64,000 bases of DNA, from contig JAPYMA010000925.1 in the NCBI GenBank assembly GCA_035041965.1, positions 1 to 64,000 of the forward strand, read 5' to 3'. A program made the position numbers and the translations under genes. Shown here in pieces: positions 48,817 through 59,945 of this stretch (position 1 is its first letter; every line of letters starts with the position of its first letter). The notes beneath the pieces were generated by a model, which saw only the letters and a list, made by a program, of their open reading frames with translations, ran no database searches and had not been told where the DNA came from. Origin of the DNA: Anisakis pegreffii (Eukaryota > Nematoda > Chromadorea > Rhabditida > Anisakidae).

Positions 48817-50551
48817 GGACAATTTGCCTAAAAACGTTTTGCCTAAAGACACATTGCCTAACGGACACATTGCCTAACGGACAGTTTGACTAACGGCAAT
48901 TTTGACAAATGTCATTTTGTCTAATGGGCGTGCGAGATTGTTAGACGCATCCACTCAGAACATGTTGGGAATGTTCATCTCATTGTTAAAACACCTCTAC
49001 ATATCAACGTTGGCGATTTTGATGGCTTCAATCAAAGTCAAGTTTTGACCAATGAAGTTACCAAGGATTCATACACAGCACATTTCCCATAAGAATAGAA
49101 TTAATTATCTATTAATTAACGCGCCTATTCAGAACATTTTCAACACGTTCTGAACGGGTGCATCTAACAATCTCGCACGCCCATTAGGCAAAATGACATT
49201 AGGCAAAATTGGCATTAGGCAAACTTCATTAGGCAAACTGTCCGTTAGGCAGTGTCCGTTAGGCAACGTGTCTTTAGGCAAACTGTCCGTTAGGCAGTGT
49301 CCGTTAGGCAACGTGTCTTTAGGCAAACTGTCCGTTAGGCAGTGTCCGTTAGGCAACGTGTCTTTAGGCAAACTGTCGTTAGGCAGTGTCCGTTAGGCAA
49401 CGTGTCTTTAGGCAAACTGTCGTTAGGCAGTGTCCGTTAGGCAACGTGTCTTTAGGCAAACTGTCGTTAGGCAGTGTCCGTTAGGCAACGTGTCTTTAGG
49501 CAAACTGTCGTTAGGCAGTGTCCGTTAGGCAACGTGTCTTTAGGCAAACTGTCGTTAGGCAGTGTCCGTTAGGCAACGTGTCTTTAGGCAAACTGTCGTT
49601 AGGCAGTGTCCGTTAGGCAACGTGTCTTTAGGCAAACTGTCGTTAGGCAGTGTCCGTTAGGCAACGTGTCTTTAGGCAAACTGTCGTTAGGCAGTGTCCG
49701 TTAGGCAACGTGTCTTTAGGCAAACTGTCGTTAGGCAGTGTCCGTTAGGCAACGTGTCTTTAGGCAAACTGTCGTTAGGCAGTGTCCGTTAGGCAACGTG
49801 TCTTTAGGCAAACTGTCGTTAGGCAGTGTCCGTTAGGCAACGTGTCTTTAGGCAAACTGTCGTTAGGCAGTGTCCGTTAGGCAACGTGTCTTTAGGCAAA
49901 CTGTCGTTAGGCAGTGTCCGTTAGGCAACGTGTCTTTAGGCAAACTGTCGTTAGGCAGTGTCCGTTAGGCAACGTGTCTTTAGGCAAACTGTCGTTAGGC
50001 AGTGTCCGTTAGGCAACGTGTCTTTAGGCAAACTGTCGTTAGGCAGTGTCCGTTAGGCAACGTGTCTTTAGGCAAACTGTCGTTAGGCAGTGTCCGTTAG
50101 GCAACGTGTCTTTAGGCAAACTGTCGTTAGGCAGTGTCCGTTAGGCAACGTGTCTTTAGGCAAACTGTCGTTAGGCAGTGTCCGTTAGGCAACGTGTCTT
50201 TAGGCAAACTGTCGTTAGGCAGTGTCCGTTAGGCAACGTGTCTTTAGGCAAACTGTCGTTAGGCAGTGTCCGTTAGGCAACGTGTCTTTAGGCAAACTGT
50301 CGTTAGGCAGTGTCCGTTAGGCAACGTGTCTTTAGGCAAACTGTCGTTAGGCAGTGTCCGTTAGGCAACGTGTCTTTAGGCAAACTGTCGTTAGGCAGTG
50401 TCCGTTAGGCAACGTGTCTTTAGGCAAACTGTCGTTAGGCAGTGTCCGTTAGGCAACGTGTCTTTAGGCAAACTGTCCGTTAGGCAGTGTCCGTTAGGCA
50501 ACGTGTCTTTAGGCAAACTGTCGTTAGGCAAAATGTCTTTAGGTAAATTGT
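48817..50551. mobile_element. Fold-back (long inverted repeat) element with one expanded arm
   Basis: The left arm starts CGGACAATTTGCCTAAA (48,816) and runs to about 48,970. The right arm, its reverse complement, runs from about 49,132 to GGTAAATTGTCCG (50,552). The inner ends of the arms pair well: GTCTAATGGGCGTGCGAGAT on the left against ATCTCGCACGCCCATTAGGC on the right. A spacer of about 160 bases separates them. The left arm has four or five GCCTAA-type subrepeats; the right arm has the same subrepeats amplified into the 29-unit array. No transposase is present. A target duplication is not clear. Known fold-back elements and some MITEs have such repeat-built arms; the family here is not identified. 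Confidence 0.7.
49245..50523 (+). repeat. 29-unit tandem array of a 44/45-bp repeat built on TTAGGC
   Basis: Each unit is three variants in a row: TTAGGCAGTGTCCG, TTAGGCAACGTGTCT and TTAGGCAAACTGTC(C)G. The first two units and the next-to-last are 45 bases; the other 26 are 44, which accounts exactly for 1,279 bases. The 44-base units are essentially identical, a sign of recent amplification or ongoing homogenisation. TTAGGC is the nematode telomere hexamer; here it recurs about every 15 bases instead of back to back. Reading frames across the array (for example repeated KDTLPNGHCLTDS) drop out as soon as the unit is 44 bases, so they are not genes. Confidence 0.95.
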
Positions 50552-50710
50552 CCGGTCACGTCGAATTGCACTGTTCTGAACTCTGATTGGTAATTGCCAA
50601 AAATTATAATTCTCCGAAAAAATTTTTTGTAGATTCAACCAAACAATGAAGATGAAAAAATGTTTAAAAAAAGTAGTATAGAAAATTTCAAATCGTCATT
50701 CAAATACAGC

Positions 50711-50716
50711 TTTTAG
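50711..50716 (+). promoter_or_regulatory. Probable trans-splice acceptor before the first lipase start
   Basis: CTTTTAG ends one base before the ATG at 50,718 and has no paired donor, so spliced leader addition would leave almost no 5' UTR. Confidence 0.4.
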
Positions 50717-50717
50717 G

Positions 50718-53700
50718 ATGGAGTCGAAAGGAGAGTATACCACAAAATCGTACAATCTTAAAACTTTATTCGTCATACTGGTGGCAGCAGCGATGATGAA
50801 TAAGACTACTGAAGCTAACAAGGACTGTGATGAATTAGAGATTTGTCAAGAATGTACTCAACTGAATACATGCCGGTGTGTGCCATACTTCAAATTCATT
50901 CCCTTACTGGTGCAAAATTCACGTAATAAACTGTTCACATAGGAAGATAGCAATTAATTCATTTTTTGACAGTGCTCGGTTTTGAGCACTGTCAAAAATT
51001 ATTTTGATGCAAAAGAACAGTTCTTAATTTTTTCCGCTACTTATATGGCGACGGACGATGAATTGAATGTTGCAAGAATTTCAGGTGGTGTGCATCATGG
51101 AATAAATGTGTATCGGACGAATGGTACAGTTGTTTTCTCGGCACCAAAGTTAGCAACCCAAACAATTGTCCGTTGGCTGTTCATAAAGGCGATGCGTATA
51201 GCGATGAATTTGCTCGAACGAAAATGCTGGCCATAAGTGCAGCTGCTTACTGGGAAGCACCACAAGCATGCTTAACTAATCAAGTGGATTCCACTGCCAA
51301 AGTAATCACTCTCATCAATCCTGACTCCTTTATGTTTCCATCATGTGACGTTTCCTCGCGTTACGGTGAAATCCCTTCCAGCGTATGATTACTTGGGAAA
51401 ATTCTTTAGCAAGTCCACAGATATTATGGTATGAGGCATAGATCGTTCTGAAGAACTTAAAAAGATGATCAGGAGTATGTTTCTTGAGTTTCTTAAGCTC
51501 GACGGAGAGCGAGCTTTCTGTACTCAACATTTCGAAGAGAGATCGATATTACCTTGGTATTACTGCACGCAAGTTGGTTTGCTCGCTCATGTGGCCTAGT
51601 GAATAGGGCACGGGCTGCCGAAATGAAGTTACAGGTCGGATTCTGCATTTCTATACGCCTTTAATAAAGTTTTCTGTTGGTACCATTCAGTTGATTACCT
51701 TCATCTTTCTGGCCATATTATGCTGAGTAGTTCATCGGTGGGTGGTATGATAAAGTAGGCATAAAGTATTGCTTTTAACCGATTCCGTAGTTTTTCATAG
51801 TTTACGAACGGCTACACTGACAGCCATCGGGGACAACTTCGAATATGTGTTCAGCAATGTTCTTCGAGAGATTTTTTTTAGAGAATGTGATGTCAGCAAC
51901 TGCGATAACTTTTCGTAGTTGAAGCATCCTCGCTGAAAATATTTTGTCGTGATTCGATATCTGCATTATGATCGGAAATAAATGCAGATTCTACACAGCA
52001 CGAAAAAAAACCGTCAATTGGTACAATTAACATTAATTGTTGGGAAAAACTAAACGCAAAACCAAATCTTTAAAATCGAACTGATCAGTGGGACGTCTTA
52101 TCCGTTAGACCACAGAAACAAAATGAATTGTTATTAGCAACATCAACGCAGTATCGTCTGAAACATGTTAGAAACATGTTCACATCTGTCGCATGCTAGC
52201 GAATTAATAAGTCATTAGATAGTGATCATTGATGCGATTGTTTGTCTTCATTAAATAGTATTTGATAAGGTCATTAATTGTTTATCTCACTTATATAAAA
52301 AGCAATTGACCTCTCTTTAAACTATCCGTTTCCCATTTACTGGCCCCATCATAAAGTTTGCTTATCCCACAATTGTGTCTTTGTTGTGCCAAATTTATGT
52401 GCGTATTTGACGCAATAAGCGGCACATCCTTTCCAAACTTAACATATGGTAATCTTAATAATCACATATTGTAATCAATATTGTAATCAACCAGACTTCG
52501 CATGTTGTAATCAATCCGAAAAACCCCGCCCCTCTCCGGGTTCGCCTCACAACAGATACCCCAGTGTGACAAATATCAAGCCCAAGCAAAGGCTGTGGGC
52601 ACCCCATCCCCTCGGAGATCTCCCACCACCGCTCTTCCCAGTGTGACAAGTATATTGCCCAAGCAAACGCTGTGGGCACTCCATCCCCTCGGAGACCCCC
52701 CATCAACCCACTCAATTCACTGTGACAACCAACCTACCCTAAGCAAAGGCTGCTGGCTTTCGAGCTCCAATCAACCCAACCACTCCAATCGACTATTGTT
52801 TGCGTCACACTATTGTGTTCTTCACTAATAAACTTATTCAATCCCATTTTTCTTTGTTTTCTTCGACAACATCTTCACTCCCGTCGGATTTAACGAATCT
52901 GAAAACATCTTCGTAGTGAAATGATGTAGACTTCACGTCGTATTTCCGAATTCGCTTAGGCATAATCCCTGATCAGTGCAGCACTATGACGGTAATCATA
53001 CTTTATTATTTATGGTAGCCAAGATAACGTTAAGTGCATAATCATGTCAATAAGCCAATTCAAATAAAGTTTCGTAGTTGTTGTTCTAAAAGGATCTTTG
53101 TGTCTTCTGAAACGATCAGCAATTACTGCGTAAAACAGTTGAGTTTACAACAGATTTGGCTTCGCTACTCAAGCACTGAAAATTTACTTTCGGATACATA
53201 AAAGTTAGCAATTGCTCACGGAACAAAATGAATTAAAAGTATTCTTCAGGTGATACGTCAAGTAACATGTCCTTGTGATGCATCCAACACAACGTTTTGC
53301 TCAGCGTTTACAGCCTTATCGCCCGAAAATAATGCAATCATTTTAGGTTTTCGGTGTGTGAGTTTGTGATTTTTCTTAACAATAAAATTATTTCTATCTA
53401 GAAATTCTTCTGATTTCACAATTGGAGAAATTGATTGATGAGTAAAGTTTGAGAAAATTGCGTCTCCGAGATTGTCATTAAACAAGAATCTGTACCTCAG
53501 CAGTTGACAGTTCGATTCTGTTAGACATTCTCAATAGTTCGATTAAATTCGAAGAAGTAAGAGAAGCGATGTATTCATATCAAAAATAATATTTCAGTGG
53601 CACTAATACAAAGGACCAACTTTGGATTGAAGGCCTGCAGACAGTTTTCGATGCAATGATTAACATCACTGGGGGTGGGAAGGTTAATTTTGAGTTGATT

Positions 53701-54846
53701 CAATTGATTCATTATTCAAAATAGTTGCATTCAGAAAGATTAATACTTATTCATTTGTGATTGCTTGATTTTCAAGGTGAGCAAGTATTTCTTCGACGCG
53801 TTCAATTCTGTTTGGAGCAATGGTATACTGGAAAGCTTTTTCGAACTCACTACAGCTAATCCAGATTATGAATTATGGGTATGAATTCGACATCTAGACC
53901 GAAAATTTTCTGTAAAATTACTCTTTGTTGTTCTATCGAATGATCTTTCAACAATGAGAAGGGATTAATCGATCGCTTTTGTAAGAATTTTAAATGCATA
54001 TAGATCGACTGTTTCTGCTCTACCAACCAATAAAAAGTCAATTCTTTCGAAGCAAATAGCAACCAAAACGTATCTGGTTTATCCATTCAGATCAGTGGGC
54101 ATTCTCTGGGCGCTGCAATGGCGTCGATAGCCTCTAATGTTATCGCTGTTCAACACCTACATCAACCTGAATCTATAAAATTGGTCACCTTCGGTCAACC
54201 TCGTGTTGGTGACCAGCAGTACGTCGATGTTCATGATGAAATGGTGAGTAGAATGTAGTCTCTTTTAGAAATGCAGAAAATGTTTTCTTATTATTTTCCT
54301 TTTTAAAATTAATCCAAATTTTGAGGTCCTGAATAGTAAAAGTCTTTTCCGCTAATCAGTCGGATTTAAGATAATCATTGAGTTGTAGACATACATTCAT
54401 TAAACTAATCATATGATCAATTTCAGATACTTTACAGTTATCGAGTTGTTCATGCACGTGACTTGGTTGCACACTTACCGCCGCTCGATTATCGAGATTA
54501 CAGACATCATCGTTATCAGGTGGGTAATATTCATTCCTCAGTTTCACTCTAAAACTTCTTTCATTTTTGAAAACAACTCATCTGATCTTGAGATACTTCA
54601 CTGTACAACTTCCTTTGAAATATTTTATTTCTACCATAAAATTTATGCCCATTCACTATGATCTATACAAAAATATAATTCCAGGTCTGGTATGATAACG
54701 ATATGGCACCCGGAAAACCATACAAAATATGCTTGGCGCCAGATTATGGCTGTAGTGATTCGAAATTACTCGATGATTCTCTCGAGGACCACCTCTATTA
54801 CTTCCAAAAAGAAGTGGGTCAGTGGGGTCGAAATGGTTGTCAGTAA
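50718..54846 (+). CDS. Class 3 (fungal lipase-like) secreted lipase, paralogue A
   Basis: Eight exons (50718-50875, 51085-51301, 53250-53353, 53598-53682, 53777-53878, 54091-54243, 54427-54519, 54685-54846) give 357 residues. A signal-anchor-like hydrophobic stretch (TLFVILVAAAMM) follows a 15-residue polar head. Next comes a Cys-rich module (CDELEICQECTQLNTCRWC...) and the alpha/beta hydrolase domain with FRGT-NTKDQLWIEG. The nucleophile elbow is ISGHSLGAAM (Ser227), the acid is in HARDLVAHLPP (Asp285), and the base is in LEDHLYYF (His340), so the catalytic triad is complete. It probably hydrolyses acylglycerols in the gut lumen or extracellular space (family inference). Every intron sits at the same place and phase as in the paralogue at 57,780, so the two arose by tandem duplication. 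Intron 2 is almost 2 kb and filled with repeat debris. Confidence 0.9.
51585..51652 (+). other. tRNA-like relic in lipase A intron 2
   Basis: GTGGCCTAGTGAATAGGGC matches the D-arm and A box of eukaryotic tRNA-Arg, and a B-box-like CAGGTCGGATTCTG follows at the right distance. The anticodon and T stems do not pair well, so it is a pseudogene or SINE head. Confidence 0.45.
52060..52119 (-). other. Truncated tRNA-like relic in lipase A intron 2
   Basis: On the minus strand, TGGTCTAACGGATAAGAC (A box) is followed by CAGTTCGATTTT (B box), but the gap is about 13 bases too short for a tRNA, so the anticodon arm is largely lost. Confidence 0.45.
52561..52757 (+). repeat. GC-rich tandem repeat, 77-79-bp unit, 2.5 copies
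   Basis: Units begin CCAGTGTGACAA and contain CAAGCAAAGGCTGTGGGCAC, then CCATCCCCTCGGAGA. They stand out by base composition from the AT-rich intron. Long frames on both strands here (for example GDGVPTAFAWAIYLSHWEER on the minus strand) are produced by the repeat. Confidence 0.85.
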
Positions 54847-55386
54847 AAGTAAAATCACGCGCAGCAATCAACATTCAAGAGCTGTCACTCACCTAATATG
54901 AATCCTTCTCTGCGGTCTTTGTCACTGTTTAAACTATTTGACTTCAACCTCTGAATGCTATTAATTCTTACTTGTCAAAAGATTACTGCTGATGAATGTT
55001 TTCCTTTTCGCTTCACCAATCAGCAAGAATTCGATTACTATATTCTTGTGCATAAAAAGTTCATATGATGTTTGTCATTGTTTTGTACACAAACAATACT
55101 GAAATAACATCAAACTCATCACTCGTCAGTAGTGCAATTAACATGGAATTTCAGTCGGAATTCTCAAAACTTTTTTCAAATAGACAGATTGGAAAAAACG
55201 CGTTGAATTCAAAAGCACTTTTTAGACACCACAAGTACAGATGTAGAAGAGCCCTAGTATATCCATTTTGCTAACTATTAATGCTCTTGCTAAATGAGAA
55301 TGTTGGTATTATCAAAGGATTATTGCATTCTTTAGTTATTGCTTGACAGAAATAGAACGGTAATTTTCGATTTGCACTTATGATCA
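54847..55386. other. Spacer between lipase A and the hAT-like element
   Basis: I see no gene or repeat of note. No perfect polyadenylation signal follows lipase A within this stretch. Confidence 0.5.
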
Positions 55387-55394
55387 GACTAGAC

Positions 55395-56572
55395 TAGGGT
55401 TTACAAAATCCCGACGATTTTTCAATACCGGGATCGGGATTTAATCCCGGGATCGAACAATTATTGAAATATCATTGCGGGACATGTTTAAACACATTTT
55501 TTCGAACCAATATGTTCATTATTAATCAAAAAGGAGCTAAATCAACAAATTATTGAACAAATCCAAGGAACTAAATATTCAAATTCAAATTAGTATTTCA
55601 TATAATGGTGCCAATGATCATACCGCAAGGGCATACTGCATATTCTATGCTAAGGCATCTTGTCATCTCGGATGTAAGCTAATAAGAGTACACTTGTATG
55701 TGAATACGAAATTCTTGATTCTCAAACACTTATTTGCAATGCTTCAAAACCATTTTCTCTCAGTATTAACGTCAGCTGAATTCTGCCGTTTCGTAAATTT
55801 CGATTTTTTAACGGAAGAAATGCACCGTAAGAATTATATCATTTGAATTTTGAAATAATGAATATTCGAGGTTCATCTAAAAAGGTAAAAAAGATATCCG
55901 CAATGGATTTTCATCGAACCATCGAGCACTTGAATATTTGATAATTTCGATCAAAAATCATGCAAATATACTTGATATTCAGGCATAAGATCCTTTTAAA
56001 TGGAACAACTTTGCTCACTTCGGCAATGAACTTTCACTATGAGTGAACTCAGTGAGAAATTATGTACATTTCGATACGAAGTAAAAAGACTTGCGGTCTT
56101 TGGAACATGCAGTTGAATTAACAGAGGGAATATTGAAGCCGAACAAATCTTGTGGGAAGAAACGACTAAAAATTTCATTGAACTTTGTTGCTCTTGGTTT
56201 TTATTAGAAAATGGGATTATCTCTGTTAGTCTATTACATAGAAATGCATTCAGATGAACGTGATATAAATGAACGTGGTATTGAATATTCAATGAAATGT
56301 TACGTCAAAGTTCATCGAGCTGTCGTTGATCATGTCAATCGTCCGAATTGCGTCTATTTCCTTTGCTGAACATCAATGATAGGGGGCGAACAGCAAAGAC
56401 AATTGCATATAGATTAGATGGGAATGATTAAGGCTTCCCTCAAGATAGACATACTATCAAAATTCATACAAAATGACCTGCTTTATCAAATCCCGAAATC
56501 CCGGGATTTTTCAAAACTTAAATCCCGGGATCGGGATCAGAACTGCAATCCCGGGATCCCGTGCAAACCTTA
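55395..56572. mobile_element. hAT-like non-autonomous element, 1.18 kb
   Basis: The ends TAGGGTTTACA and the reverse complement of TGCAAACCTTA form a short inverted repeat. Internal flanks are rich in ATCCCGGGATCGGGAT words on both sides. The octamer GACTAGAC occurs directly outside each end (55,387-55,394 and 56,573-56,580), fitting an 8-bp target duplication, although the right flank is itself repetitive (ACTAGACTACACT...). No transposase is left. Confidence 0.65.
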
Positions 56573-57428
56573 GACTAGACTACACTATGTTTCAGACTAG
56601 ACTAGACTTCAGACTAAACTCATACTGGATTTTTGAGCAGACTGATAAAAACAAATTGTTCTTTCATAGTGTAACCTATGAGTAACTGAGAGAGAGACGA
56701 AAACGCATATCATGAAAACGACAACAATCCGTTTGCATTAGTCAACTTAATTGACAGCTTGATTTGAAAGTTCTTTTTCTTTTGGTTAGTAATCAGGTGA
56801 TAATGAACAAATTATCATGGAATGCCCTAAGAATATTCTTCATTCGTCACTTTCAGAAGTCAGATTTTTGGAGTCATCATCAGGAACGGCAGCAATAAAA
56901 AGATGTCTCCAATCGGTCACCTATTATGGATTACAGCCCTACAAATCACGCCACTTTAATGCATCACCTTATTCGACGTGACTTTTTATTGCTCGTTCCT
57001 CTCGCATGTCCATCAATCAGATTTTGCAAACATTTGATCAACAGCCCAGCTAATGAGTGAATGTTAGTCAACATTGATTCGCTGTCGTCATGGTTTAGAG
57101 TGACTGATAAAATTTACCCGTCTGAAATGTATATCGTCGTTATTGATGCACAATTCTCATGAACGCTGGACACTATGCAAATATTGTTCTGTAAAATACT
57201 CATATTATGTACAAACTTTTACCGTAGAATACTCAACACCACATCATATCACCACATATCTTATCAAAAACTATGCAATGCAATTCTTTACGATCTCTCA
57301 TCTGAATTTACTCCTTTCATTTAGCTTGCAATCACCTGAGCTTTTCTTTTCCCTTGAACCATACACAAAAACAGACATCTGCTGATTTCAGCATTTTTAT
57401 TTGAGCTAATCAAAGTAAATTCACTGTG

Positions 57429-57435
57429 TATAAAT
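57429..57435 (+). promoter_or_regulatory. TATA box candidate, lipase B
   Basis: TATAAAT lies 350 bases before the lipase B start codon; its use is not proven. Confidence 0.3.
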
Positions 57436-57740
57436 GGTGCGTTCACTTCAGAGTAGTCACATTTCAAATTTTCAGCAGCATACAGATTCGATCGCTGCGA
57501 TCAGCAACTTCAAAATGTGTCACTTTCACTCGAGTTTTCGCACCACGAAAACTTTCTTCATCCACCAGTCTCTTTTCATTGTGCCCCTACAAATTGACCA
57601 TGATCGTTCGAACCGATCCTCCGACCTGATGCTGGCCGTGAAATAGTGTGCAAACGAAATTTCATTCCAGCAATTCCATGACCATCAATCACATAAACAA
57701 AGTTGAATTAGTTCGATACTGTCAAAGTAAAAGAAGAAAT

Positions 57741-57746
57741 TTTCAG
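57741..57746 (+). promoter_or_regulatory. Probable trans-splice acceptor, lipase B
   Basis: AAATTTTCAG is a textbook nematode 3' splice site 33 bases before the ATG at 57,780. It lacks a paired upstream donor. Confidence 0.5.
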
Positions 57747-57779
57747 GTAAAAAGTGAAATTTAAAGCAAACGCTGCACA

Positions 57780-59910
57780 ATGAAGACGTTACGGGTGCCA
57801 GCAATACTGCTGTTATGTGTTGCCCCACTTTTTACAACTGCCTATCATTACTGCTCCGAGGATACGACGTGTGATCAATGCACCAAGGAAGGATGCAGGT
57901 AAGCAATTGGCATTGACTTGATTATTTATATTTTGCATAACTTAATGAGAGTTGTTTCTGTTTCCAATGTTCAAAGCTAAAATACTATACGGATTGTACG
58001 AACAAAACAATCGTGCAGATGGTGCCCGTCATCAAATTCGTGTGTCAGTTACTGGTCTTTGTCGTGTGTTTCTGACCGTATCGCCCAACCAGAACTGTGC
58101 CCCATTGACACGAAGCCCATGCGATTCGCTTTCGTCGATCAATTCGCTCGTGAAATAATGCTACCAGTTTCGGCGGCCGCATATTCGAAAACGCCGGAAA
58201 AATGCTTCCAAAACATTCTTAAAGATATTAAGGTTCATAGTTGAATTTTAATCAACCGCTTACGGTGGTTTTCCTCTTTAATTTGAAGAAAAAGGAGGAA
58301 ACAACAACTATAATCGTCTTTTGTGGTTAAAAAAAATAACGTTTGATTGTTCATGTCGCTTATCAGTTGATTGTTATTTTCAGATAAAACGACACCTTAC
58401 GTTACCGCGTCTTGCGTCATCCACACCAGAAGACACATGCTCAGGCTTCACAGCCGTTTCGCACCAGCGAAAAGCCATCATTGTTAGTTTCAGGTAGGCG
58501 GAATCCTTTTTCTGAAAGAACAACATGATTTCAACTATCATATAGTTGCGTGAAGAGATAATGTGATTCTAAAATTGCAGAGGCACCACAACAACTAAGC
58601 AGCTGTGGTTAGAAGGTGTTGAATCGGTGTTCAGATATAAAGTTAAAATGCCATCAGGTGGTGAGGTAATACAGTTTGAAGAAGATCCTTGTGTCTCTTT
58701 TGTTTCAGCCAAGTAAAAGCTATTGATCAGGATCAGTGAGAGCCATGCAAATAAATTGAATTAAGTGATTTAAGCCAATTTTTACAGGTTAGCAAATACT
58801 TCTTCGATGCTACCAATACATTATGGCAAAATGGTATGATGCAAGATGTCTTCGAATTGCATGGAAATCATTCCGATTACGAAATTTGGGTGAATTTTGA
58901 TGATTGAACTCATTGTTTAGTCGACTGATTAGTTTTTCTCCGAACCGTTTTCCGTGAAAGCAAGTGATATCGCTGATGAAAATGTACAAACTTTAAAACA
59001 GTCTTCTATCTGCTGACACGTTTGAGCCGATGCATTAATCAAGAGGAAAATAGAGGAGAGATCAACTAATAGATCGACTAATCGCTCTGAACAGTCGAAT
59101 CATTTTGCATCAACAAGCGGTTTTCGTCTCGTTCCAGGTAACTGGACATTCGCTGGGTGGAGCGATGGCTTCAATCGCCGCTGAAATGATTGCCGAATCA
59201 CCAAAAATTGCGAGAGATCAAATTAAACTCGTAACGTTTGGACAACCACGAATTGGAGATGAAACATACGCTGTTCATCATGATAAAATGGCTTGTTACT
59301 TTCTATGCTTGCTTCCATCCAAGTGATAACGTATTCGCGAAAGCGATTCACAAATTGAATTGATTTACAAATTCAGTGAGCCAATTAGTCAGTTTTGATT
59401 GAACGAATGGAACTTCAATCAATTGTGCTCAGCAAAAAAAATTCGCTTTTTTGTCGAGGATTCTATTACAAATTTTCAGTTGCCGTATTCCTATCGAGTA
59501 ACACACTCGAAAGACTTAGTGCCTCATTTGCCACCGCAAAAGTTCGAAAATTATCGACACCACGGTGATGAGGTATGTTTAGTGCATGATTCTTGTCACA
59601 AAAATACGTATTCACTTCACCGCTAAATCCACTTCTGAGTTGTTCATTTGCTCGATACTATTTTTTATAGATTTGGTATAATAATGCAATGACACCTGGA
59701 AGTTCGTATCAGGAGTGCACGATGCTCGAAAGCGAAGCGTGCAGTAATTCGCTATATTTTGCGATGTCGATCGCGGATCATCTCAATTATTACGATTTGG
59801 TTGCGGCTGTGTTTGGACGAGCAGAGTGTAATATGCTTTCATATAAGTCGAACTTTAAGCAGCTGATGAAGCAAATAGAAGAGGAGGATCGCATTCAACG
59901 AGTGATCTAA
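57780..59910 (+). CDS. Class 3 (fungal lipase-like) secreted lipase, paralogue B
   Basis: Eight exons (57780-57898, 58019-58232, 58384-58493, 58581-58665, 58788-58889, 59138-59290, 59480-59572, 59671-59910) give 371 residues. The N-terminus is a clear signal peptide (VPAILLLCVAPLFTTAYH), then a Cys-rich module (CSEDTTCDQCTKEGCRWC). The lipase domain shows FRGTTTTKQLWLEG (147-160), the nucleophile elbow VTGHSLGGAM (Ser215), the acid in HSKDLVPHLPP (Asp273) and the base in ADHLNYYD (His329). The triad is complete. It ends 14 residues longer than paralogue A, with a charged tail (QIEEEDRIQ). Intron 6 must begin GC rather than GT for the frame to hold. A cleaved secreted protein is expected. Same strand and exon phases as paralogue A, 2.9 kb upstream. 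Confidence 0.93.
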
Positions 59911-59939
59911 CACTTCTTGGATTGACATAATCAGCTTTA

Positions 59940-59945
59940 AATAAA
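59940..59945 (+). terminator. Polyadenylation signal AATAAA, lipase B
   Basis: AATAAA lies 30 bases after the stop codon, an ideal position. Confidence 0.7.

Noticed and set aside
49129..50586. Repeat-derived reading frames in the TTAGGC-type array (about 60-80 codons, repeated KDTLPNGHCLTDS or VRQCPLGNVSLGK)
   Set aside because: They exist only where units are 45 bases or by local phase. The unit is mostly 44 bases, so frames break, and both strands are open at once.
52446..52828. Overlapping frames with Gly/Trp- or Pro-rich products
   Set aside because: They coincide with a GC-rich tandem repeat inside an intron.
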